A DNA stretch of 64,000 nt from Pteria penguin (lineage: Eukaryota; Mollusca; Bivalvia; Pterioida; Pteriidae), in assembly GCA_035048485.1 (NCBI GenBank), contig CM068587.1, forward strand, positions 23,847,034 to 23,911,033. The letters are read 5' to 3'. Both the position numbers and the translations under genes were made by a program. This document shows, in pieces, positions 47,856 to 59,800 of the stretch; within the stretch, counting starts at the first letter, position 1, and every line of letters starts with the position of its first letter. The notes beneath the pieces are model-generated. The model was not told the DNA's origin, did not search any database, and saw only the letters and a list, made by a program, of their open reading frames with translations.

Positions 47856-50800
47856 CTGAAAAGATTTGTTACATTAATTTATAGTGGATTGTTACATTAG
47901 TTTAGAGTAAATCATAAACTGAAAGTAGAATATTCAGATTATTTTGAAGTCAAAGGATGAGATAACTTTATTTTTAAAGCTTAAAATAGTTTCAATTTCT
48001 GAATAACGTCATATTCTTAGTGATTCATAGGCGGCAATAAGAAAATATAGGCATAAAAAAATTGCAGGGTGCCGCCTCTTATGGAGAATCCTGGATACAG
48101 GATCTTGGTTTTTGGTCTCACCCAAAGGACAGGATACCGACAAGTCACCATCAGAACTTGAACCTGGGACCTCTCAGTCACAAACCAAGTATCTCACTTA
48201 TTGAGCAACCCCAGTTCTACTGATTCATTCAAATTTTGACTGGATATTATTTCAAACACATTAAGTAACTTTTAAAAGTAAGTATGAAGAGAATCTACTA
48301 TCATATATGTACAAATTTCAAAACCTAAAGCAGTATTTGTACTGCCTCAGAGACTTTTCTACTGGTTCTCAATACAACGAATTCAAGTATATTAATGCAA
48401 TTCTCTATAACTGCTGTAAATCTGACATGATGCTCCATTTACTTGTTAAGTAAAATACATTTTTCTGGTAACTTCCAAAATAGCTAATTGAAATATATTT
48501 ACCTGGTTACCAATACCACTGCAGTACTGAATCAGTACATATCCATGTGTATCCTTTACATCAGCCCCTAGACACATGCCATTACTCATAATCTTCCCAT
48601 TCCTCTTCCATGTCCATTCCTGTGAATAAAATCCATATCTTTTTTTTTCGGAAAGGGGGATGGGGGTAGTCATAAAAACTTCACAAATTCACAATTTCCT
48701 TTGTATGATTATATTTAAACAATGTACTCTTTTGAACTTACTGTAAAAAGAATGTTTGTATTGTATTAATTCATCAATTCGATATGTTCACAGTCTTAAA
48801 CAATCAGAAAGTGGACTATTTACACTACCTGAGAACTTCTTTGATCTGAGCAGGTGTTCAATTTGGTGATTACAGGTACATGACCAGGATCTATATCCAT
48901 GCATAACCCATCTTGTTGCACAGTGCCATAAGCATACTCATCAATCACCAAAGGCCTGAAATCAGATCAATAAGTAACCAAGACAATAAATCACTGGTCT
49001 TAATTAGATCAGTACTTACTAGACAGAACAAGAGGCCCAAGCAGGCCTATATCGCTCACCTAAGTACCTAGATGATCAGTCATGCATGAAGGAAGAATTC
49101 ATTTATTTTTGCATTAATGTGACTAAGTCAACACAGATGTTGAAAATATGTCAAATTTTATTTCAGGCTAGAATAAACAAGAGGCCCAAGTGGGCCTATA
49201 TCGCTCACCTGAGTACCTAGATGATCAGTCATGCATGAAGGAAGAATTCATTTATTTTTGCATTAATGTGACTAAGTCAACACAGATGTTGAACATATGT
49301 CAAATTTTATTTCAGGCTAGAATAAAAAACAACACTTTTTTGCACATCCATTCACGTGATTTTGATATTAAGCATTTCCTTTGTCTCTGCAAGAAGTCAT
49401 TTAGGGCAACAAGTTAGTCATTTTCTTTAGGTGGGGCCTTTTGTTGACTGATTTCAAGTCTGGGTCATGAACAACAATTGTTTCAAATATTGTCCAGATC
49501 TAACTTAAAATTGCCTAATTTCATATGTTGAGTGTTGAGAAACATCTAAAAACTTACTTAGATGTGTAAAGAAATGAAAAAAAAAATTTGACCACAGCTG
49601 GATTTGAACCGCTACTCTCCATATTTCAATTACCAAGTGGTATATGTACCATTGTGAGAACTGCTTTTTAGACATGGTGGCATTATCTGTTAACCAATTT
49701 GGATAAAAATTTACCAAATTGATAGAGGACCTTTAGTACTTCATGTATTCCTTGTTTCATTAAAATCTTTCATGTGGTATAACAGCAGAAGTGAAAAATG
49801 TGATTGAATTGTTCCTATACACCCTCATTTGGAAGTCTTAAAAAATTCATAGATAATCCAAAAATTGAGATATTGACAAAATTCTTTCAAAGTAACAATC
49901 CTTACCATAATTATGATCACAATAGTCCATAAGAAATCATCATTATCAATTAACTAGGAAATATGACACTTTTTTTTCTGCATTGAATCATCAAGTCCAA
50001 AGAAATGTCGAAAAAAAATTCTAAAATTTGATTTTGGAAGGGAACCAAAATGACAATACGTCTTCACTCATCCCTCTAGATCATTTCAATGCATTCTGTT
50101 TGTCTCTGTATACAGCCCGTATGAAAAAGAATATTGTTAAAGGAGGGAACTCTTTTGTGACCTACTTTTGACTATGGTGGTGCCACCTGTAAAGAGGTCT
50201 GGACGAAAACAACAGAATTTGAAGAGGATCATAAGTGACTTATTTCTATCAAGATTTATTAAAATCCTGCAAACAGTTTTGTAGAAAAAGTTGAAAATGT
50301 GAAAAATGGCCACCCCCCCCCCCCCCCCCCCTTTTTTTTTTGGAAGTCTTAAACGTAAAATTCCTAATTTCATATGTTGAGTGTTGAGAAACATCTAAAA
50401 ACTTATTTAGATGTGTAAAAAAAAAAAAAAAATTTTTTTGACCACAGCTGGATTTGATCCGCTACTCTCCATATTTCAATTACCAAGTGGTATATGTACC
50501 ATTGTGAGACCTACTTTTTAGACATGGTGGCATTATCTGTTAACCAATTTGGATGAAATTTACCACATTGATAGAGGACTTTTAGTACTTCATATATTCC
50601 ATGTTTCATTAAAATCTTTCATGTGGTTTCGTAGAAAAAGTTGAAAATGTGAAAAATGGCCAACCCCCCCCTTTTTCTTGGAAGTCTTAAAAAATTCATA
50701 AAAAATCCAAAAATTGAGATAATGACAAAATTCTTTCACAATAATATTCCTTACCACAATTATGATCAAAATAGTCATTAAGAAATCATCAATATCAATT

Positions 50801-53800
50801 AACTGAAAAACATGACACTTTTCTTCATTGAAATGACTAAGTCCAGAAACACGTCAAAAAAGCGTAAATTTCTATTTGACAGATCTTAACCCCGAACACA
50901 ATTTTTAATAACCCATCTTTATAGATTGTTGAAATGCAATTAGTTTCCCCATTTATGTACTGGTTCTGGAGAAGAAGATGCTTGAAGAGGGGTACCCTTT
51001 TGGGCACTTTTCGTCCCCCCTGGATCCACCCCTCAGCGAATCTGGATCCCGAACACAATTTTAGTAGGAGACCTTGAGTACATCATTTACACAAAGTTTG
51101 ATCCAAATCTGCAATGTAGTTCCAGAGAAGAAGTCGAAAATGTGAAAAAGTTGACGACGACGGACGGCGCACTATGACTATGACTATGACCTTTGGCTCA
51201 GGTGAGCTAAAAAACATGAAGTTATAGATCAAGTCAACTCCTACTAGACAAAGACATAACTAGTGGTTTACAATAAGATGAACCGTTACTAGACAAGTAA
51301 ATCACTAGAGGTCTTTCTCATATTCAGCATAGAGCTTTAGGTTGCTCTGCCACCAAAGCTCCGTAAAAGGACTAAATCATATCAATACAAACAATAAATC
51401 TGTCTGCAAAAAGTAGGTCAACCACAACACTATTTAAACTCAGTTTATAGTTGTTGGTAACAAAGATGTGTACCAAGTTTTAGTCCGTTATCTCTCTTTG
51501 TTGCATTGGGTATAATGAATCATTAAAGAACAACTTACTAGTATTTTTGTCATAGGTATAGAAATTATTATTGTAAGATCCATCTTACTACAAAACTGTG
51601 AGGTAAAATGACATACTTGAGCTGTGGATAAACAGTCTCCAAATACCATTTGAATGGCTGACACTTGAGCTGGTTGCGAAGCAGTCGTCTCTCCTCTATA
51701 CTGGAAAAAAAATAAGAAAGAAAATCAATTCCTCATAGATTACATTTCGTATGTTGCAAGTTTACCAATTCTGTTTCAAATGAGTAAACACTATCATATT
51801 TGGTAATGCTTTTGTTCTTTAATTTGTATATACAGTGACAACTTTGATGGTTTAAACATTGAAAACCCTCCCAAACTCAAAGTAAATCATGCAATCTCAA
51901 CATCTTTAACCATGGAAACTTCAGAAACTTGAACCTACCAAAACTGGAAATAATTTCAAAGGTCCTTTACATGTATCACATTATCAAAATTCACCTATAT
52001 ATCAAGAAATGAACTCTAATGAGTAACTGGTTCGTTTTTGCAAAAGCAATTTTTTTTGCACATGAAATGGACCCAGTCTAGTTAGATTGATAACATGTTG
52101 GCTCAACGCCAAACTTAAGTTCTATTGGTGACTTATAGGTGTCTTTTTTTATGAAGTCAATGAGAGTAAAAACTCAAGTCCTTCAGAGAACTGCAAGTTA
52201 AATATCCCTCACTGCATCAGGTGCATTTGATTTATAAGTCAAAATTTCTAAGCAATGCATCAGGCAGACAGATATGTACATTCACCATAATCTTGACAAT
52301 ACATAAAATATCAAGCAAACAAAAGCATTTTTCACTCTTTTTTTCTATGATATCTTTTTTTTCTATCATATCATGGTATACATTGGCATATGAATGATGC
52401 CTAACCATTCAGCTGGGTCTGCAGCATTGCTTTATAATTATCAGACCATGCATAAGATAAGTGCCATCGCAATATAAGTCAAATAATCTTCATGGGGTGT
52501 AAAACAATAACAAACAAAACAAAAATCTGTCATGATAACCTGACTATGAGTTTGAAGTTATGTGGCAAAAGTTTCTTTGGAACTAAGCTACATGCCAAAC
52601 AAGACTGAAGGAAATGAAGACAAGATATGATTAACAATTTGTTGCAGAGTTTCATTCATGAGATATAAAACCTATCTCAAGTGGTTATAGGACGGTTTAA
52701 TATGATGAGTTGTCTGCTCTTGTTTATTCGGTCGTCCCCTGGAAGTGGATAAGGAATGGTATAATTGTTGTACAATACTGCTAATATAATAGATGTTTAT
52801 CTGATTGAACAAGATGCAAAAGGCCTTATGCCAGACATGGTACTTTTGCCAGGAATTCATTATGACGTTAATGCTAGCAGTCATATCTAGTATTGTACAT
52901 CAGAAGTGATTTAAGAATCGATAATTGGAAGATATTCTGAAAAGGTAAACCAATCGATTATCGACTTAAATTGGAAATCCATATTTTCTATAACTTGAGT
53001 TTGAAAATTAATAGATCACATAGCAAATCTATTTTAAACGGATATGGTGTTGTCGTTGGTTTTAGTCGCCATCTTGTATTCAGACATCCTGAGCCTTTTC
53101 CTGTGTAACGTAAAGAAAAAACCCCTCAGTTCGGAAGTCATTCCTAGCCAATATTGTAAAATAGTTCCTGTAGTTATGGATGCTTGCATGTATACCAGAC
53201 AAATAAGTCCGTGCTTGGCGCGTAATGAAGACGGTAGAAGACTTTAACAATTCAACAGACCAAAATTAAACAGTAATCCCAAACTATTGCAGCGTTAATT
53301 ACTTTCCTTGACATAGTTTGTGTAACAGATTACATTTTACATCACTGATATTACTGAGTACAATGGCAGAAACCGACTGATGCATGGAATCGATGTAAGT
53401 CATTCCGCCGACTGATGTTCGAGTCTTTATAAGTTGGCATGAGTAAAGTGCGAGATTGTTCCAAATAGCCACCTTGTTAGTGATAGACAGTTTGTGTGGA
53501 ATAATATGCGAAACAATTCATGCGCAGTTCAGTTCGTTCTGAACAATATTTTTTTTTTTCACTCTCAGTGACAATCAATTATGAAGAATTGGAATTGATA
53601 ATCAGAATTGAAAGACTTTTAGCAATCAACAATCGATTGGCAACAATTAGTTCATCACTAGTGACGTCAGAATAAATAGACACAAATTTTATGGCAAATT
53701 ATCGTATGTCTGGCATAGAATGAAATATAAAAAACCAATAGGAAAAAGGTCATGATATACAGTGAGTAGGAGAGTTCTAATCAAGGGCAGACAAATCACC

Positions 53801-56800
53801 TTATCAAATCCTCCTATTAGGTACATGTAGTAGGTGACAGATCAGATCAGATCAGTTATTTAAAGTAAGAATGACTCTGATGTTAACTGAAAGAATTCCA
53901 TTAATGGAATATAAATATTTAAATCTGGACAAATGGATTAAGAAAATGTAAGAATTTTAATGAGTCAGTGCAACATAAATGCCCCCACTGCAGCTAAGCT
54001 AGTGAAATGTAATTGCTGAAGAACTAATGTTTTCAAGAAATTTTAATGTTCAAGGGCAATAACTCTGTCAAAAAATACTGGAACACACCCATATTCGAAC
54101 TTGACCTGCATTTCCCATTGATAAATCTATATACCCAAAATCAATTTTATCCTTCAAACCTTCACCGAGAAAATGAGTTGAAACTGTCATTTTGAAGAAA
54201 TTTTTATGTTAAAGGGCAATAACTCTGTCAAAAATTACCAGATCACACCCAATTCAAACTTAGCCTGCATTTTCCCTTGATATATCAATATACCCTATAC
54301 TAATTTAATTCATCAAACCTTCAAAGAGAAAATGAGCGGAAAATGCTACTTTAAAGAAATTTTCTATGTTCAAGGGCAATAACTCTGTCAAAATTTACCA
54401 AATCACACCTATATTCAAACTTGACCTGCATTTTCCCGTAATACATCTATATACCTAGTATCAATTTAATCCATCAAACCTTCAAAGAGAAAATGAGCGG
54501 AAACTGTCATTTATAAGTAATTTTCTGTTAAAGGGCAACAACTCTGCCAAAAATTACCGGACCACACCTATATTCAAGCTTAACCTGCATTTTCTCTTGA
54601 TACATCTACATATCCAATATCAATTTGATCCATCGAACCTTCGAAGAGAAAATGAGCAGAAACTGTCATTTTTAAGAAATTTTCTATGTTCAAGGGCAAT
54701 GACTCTGTCAAAAACTACTGGACCACACCCATATTCGAACTTGACCTACATCTTCCCTTGATAATCTGTATACCCAATATCAATTTAATCCATCAAACAT
54801 TCAAAGAGAAAATGAGCAGAAACTGGGTATCACTATATGCCCCGGCCATTTCATGGGAGGGGCATAAAAATATCAATGGAAAAACTTAAAATGCAAAATT
54901 TAGTACAGCAGTTCTAATTTCAGCATTTCTGTAACATGTTTGAGAAAGATAAGAACTTCTTACCTTCCATATGGTTTGAGACGGGCAGTTGGCCGCTGGG
55001 AATAATAAAATCTTTTGTATTCATCAAGCCAAGTCTCTGCGATACGCCGTGAATTTCTAAGAACAGATCAACAACATGCTTATCAAGATTTGAAATGAAT
55101 GAATTAACTTATTATTAAATGCTTATTTAAAATAGTACATGTGTAACAAAAGCAACACCTAGCATGGCATAATATGCCTGTCGCTTAGTTTGAAAGGATC
55201 AAATTTGAAAGTACTGAAACATTCCCCCTTTACCAACAATTCTGTGAAATGTTATTCAAATCCGTGCTATGGGTAGAAAGTTGTGAACCATACAAAGATT
55301 TACCCATCATATGCACTGTGATTTTGTCCTTTCAGATATGACCTTGTTTCAAGGTCATGACACACCCTAAGGTCTTCAGCAACAATTCTGTTATGCATTT
55401 CTCAAATCCAAGCAAGGCATAAAAAGTTATAGTCCAAACAAGAATTTTCCTATCATATGCAGTGTGACCTTGATCTTGCAGATATATTCTTGGTTTAAGG
55501 TCAAGACACATTCTTGGGTCCTGGACAACAATTCTGTGAAATATTATTCCAATCAATGCAAGATGTAAAAAGTTATGGCCTGGACAAAAATCTAATTGGC
55601 ATAAGCACTGTGAACTTGACCTTGTACATATGAACTTGAAAATCAATAGGGTTCATCCACCAATCATTAGAAATAAATGTGCAAAGTTTAAAAGTTTTAG
55701 TATGAACAGTTTGGTCTGTAACTTGTTTACAAGTTGCACTTTCAAAAATTTGCCATTTTTGCAAAAAAAATGACCTTGATCTTTGATATCGAAAATCAAC
55801 AGGGTTTGTCCTCATGCCAGAAGAAATAAGTGTACCAAGTTTGAAAGTCCTAACTCAGATGGTATGGTCTGTATCGTGTTAACAAGGTGCGGACAGACCC
55901 ATGGACCCACAGAGCCATACCATAATATGTCTATCTTTTTTGACAGGCATGTAAAAATTAAAACGGTTTCTGTATTTTGTAGACATAGAAAGTTGGTATT
56001 CATTCATTGGCTGTGTATGTCTCCATCTTACTTAAAAGAGAACTGTCTGTCCAATTCTTCAATCCTCATCCTGTCCTGAGAAGTGAGACCAGGATCATAA
56101 CAATGTACATAAACATTTTGATTACTGAATTACCTTATGTACATACTAGTGCTGCCCTCTGGGAAGGTATATGGAGGTCGTTTGCGAAAGACATGACCTA
56201 CTCTGCTACAAGGTAGAACTTCAATAGAGCCCCCACACATCCATGTTCTCAATGAAAACTCTACAAAAGTCATACAAACATACCTCACTTGATTTATAAA
56301 TAAATAAAGTTTGCAGTAGCTGTCACTTGAGTTTCTTTTTCTTTTGAAAGCCACTGCACTCAAGTTCTACTGTATACATGTATAATTTAAATGCCTTTAT
56401 GAAAATACTAATAGCATTTGATTTAACCAAGTAAAACAATTTGCACTACTTGGATATCATACAATTTTATTTCCTAGAAGACAACAATGAAACATTATCA
56501 ACCACAGATTCAAAACTTACCTAAATAATTATTTATGTAAAATGTATACAATAATAATTTCTTGCTTTCAGTACCAGATTTTATTATAAAAATCAGTCTA
56601 TTCTAATTATAAAAAAATTAATGAAAAGGTAGAACATGCACATGTATTACAAAATGATCTAGGATCTGATATTTTCAATCTAAATGAAGCTGATATAATA
56701 GTAAAAATCCACACCAATATTCTCTCCTCCCTGTATTTCCATTCCGGTGTCATATCTACCGAGGTTGGTGAAAGTCTCTTTTGTCACAGCAAACACGGCA

Positions 56801-59800
56801 CCAAACATGACAGGGGTCCTGAGGGTGATATCATAAAGCAGTCACTATCATTAAAACAGCATCAGGCATAAACAATACAGATATAAAAAGTCCTACACAA
56901 ACTACCAGACATACACTAACACAAAAGATACACCAACAGACACAAAAAACCTACATAAACACAAAAGTAACATGCAGTCAAGGAAATAAACAATGACAAA
57001 GGTGAGCACAATGACATGCAACAGCATACATGACCACATTAAAATATAGATCAATAAATCAGAAAGCTGTGCTCATAAAAGATGTGTTACCTGCAAAGAC
57101 ATTAAATCAAATGTGAAAGAAGACAGACAACAGATTACTGTGCGTGGTAGAAAACACACAAACTGTAAGCAATGTAAAGTACAAGAGAGGTATGTCAAGG
57201 CAACCATGTATTGCAAACATAGAAGTCGTCAAAAGGCCATACTGAGGATTTATACAAAATGAGCTTACATTGACAGATATAAATACTATTCCCTATCCCT
57301 TTAAAATACAATCAGGTAATGAACTCTTGAGCCCTATTGGTCAAAATGTTTGCTACCTAGTTTTATATAAATATTATTTAGCACCACTTCAGAACTATTA
57401 CATCTACATGGATGCAGCACCTGGCTGATACAAGGCCTCAAACGTTTTTATCTATGTAACAATCCCAAACAAAGCAGTGCTTATTTACACTATGTCACAG
57501 GGCCATAGTTTTACTGTCTCATCTGTTAGACAGGTAATGAGGCAAGCTTGGAAAATGGGTTTTCACATTAGGAAATTTAAAGAGAAACCACTGAAAGATT
57601 ATTTCAATGACTGAAAACAATACATATTGAAAACAATAAAATTTAATGTAAATCTTACTTGATGGGATCAGTTTCTCGTCTGATGGCATAATCTTCACTT
57701 GGCATATTATCCCACTTGAATCTTAAACTCCAATCAAAACCTGATCAGGATGAAAAAACAAAAACATGACAAAACAAATAAAATGGAATTTTGTAAAATT
57801 ATCAGCTCTTTACATTATCTACTAGTGAATACTGTATCTTTGATATGATTTAAACAAAAGGATTACTCTAATTTCAATTTTATCAATGTACTCAAAATAA
57901 AACCTCTCCTCTTTTTTATAATAATGCCAACAACTATGAGGAGATAAACCAGAATTTCAAAACAAAATATAGCACATAACACAGAGGATAGAAAGACTTT
58001 AATAAAAGAGGTTACTTTCCAAATATGATTGCAATACCTCCAAACAGTTAAATGTTAATACATGTAAGCATTATAAAAATCTTTTTAACAAAACGTTGAC
58101 GCAAGATCAAACTCCAATTAGAGGATGTGAGCTTCCTCACATTAAACGTGTAAAACAGATCTGGAATCAAATAAATGCAGTGTTATCTGCCCCTTTGTTA
58201 CTGTCTTGCAAAACTTACTTCCCATTTCCAAAAAGACAATTAGATACCTTTTTCTTTGTAAGGATCTATAAAAGTGCAGTGACAGTATCAACTTCTTTGT
58301 TAGTTCTATAAAAGTGTAGTTCAAGTTACCTCCCACTTTATTTGGGTCTGTAGAAGACATCTTGAAAGACGACGATGATATGACATCTAACATTGGCACA
58401 GCTATCACAAACGGATCCTGCATGAAATAAATAATTCATTTTTTTTTCTCAAATCCATGAATTATGAAATTCACTATGTACGCACCCAAGTCTTCGTTGC
58501 AAAACAATGTTATGACATTAAAACAGTGTAACAAACCATTAACTGCATCGTTAGGATATCATCTTGGCCACTATCATGACTATGAAATCATAATTCATTT
58601 AGAGGAGATGCAATATTCATGATAATAGGTCTGAATAAAAACAAAAGACCTACAATATTGGCATGTTAAAACACTTCAAGATCCCTCATTTTCTTGTGTG
58701 GGTATATTGTATATAGGTGGAAATTTCTGAGCAATGCATTAAGCTTATGCCACAGTAAAACCTTGACACAACTTTAGCAATAAAAGAAAACAATCTTCAT
58801 TAAAACTCATCTTTGTTTGAAAATTAAGATAATTTTAAAACGTAAAATAAACCCAAAACTTTTCTTCATCTTAACCCTAAACATTGTATTTTCATTGGCC
58901 TTATTTGTCTAGACCCATGATCATTGTAAGTGTTAATTGACAAAAGGCAAAGGTCAGACTTTATTTACCATAATATAAGAAATCTTTTTAAACAAGTTGC
59001 GATAAAAACTTTAAATAAAAAAAAAAAACATAAAATAGGCTGGACTGGCTATGCTTTTAGATGCTAAATTAGAACTTAAAATAACACTTATGTACCACAA
59101 ATATAAGACAGAAACCCATACAGCAGGTAAATTATCATATCAACATTTTAGAATCACACTGGTCAGATCATGTATAACCCAATTATTAAAACAATATATG
59201 GATGCAAAGAAAGCTTTGTAAGTTACTGGCAGAAAAGGACAGTTATATTACAATCCTACCTCTTTGATTCTGTATAGGAGAGGCTCCAACCAGCCAGTAT
59301 TAACTTCACAATGACTATCCATAAATGTAATGCTTTCTGCTGAAGCCATGTCTGCACCCCATACACGAGAACGAACTACTCCTATAGAAAATCATGTAAC
59401 ATTGTACACAGTAATAATATGAAGCAACCTTTCCTTCAATTTTGTGTGGCTGACTCGGGTTTGATAATGGACCTTTATGATTTCATACATACACAGTGCC
59501 TGCCAAATGGAGCTCAAGATGTAAACATTGTAAAGTCCCTATCTTTATCACTTTTCTTATCTTTTTTTAAACTGGGATGAATTTGTGAAAGAAACAGTTA
59601 CAACAAATTAGACCACTTGTGACCATTAAGGATATAACCATTACTCTAAGCATTAATATACTGTATGGAAAAGTCCATAATACAATCCATCGATACACTC
59701 TCTCAGATTACAATACAATACATAGGCTTATTTCTCTATTAGAGTTGTCTACTGTTACAATTTCCCTGTATCAATGAAAAGACAGTGACTGCACAAGGTA

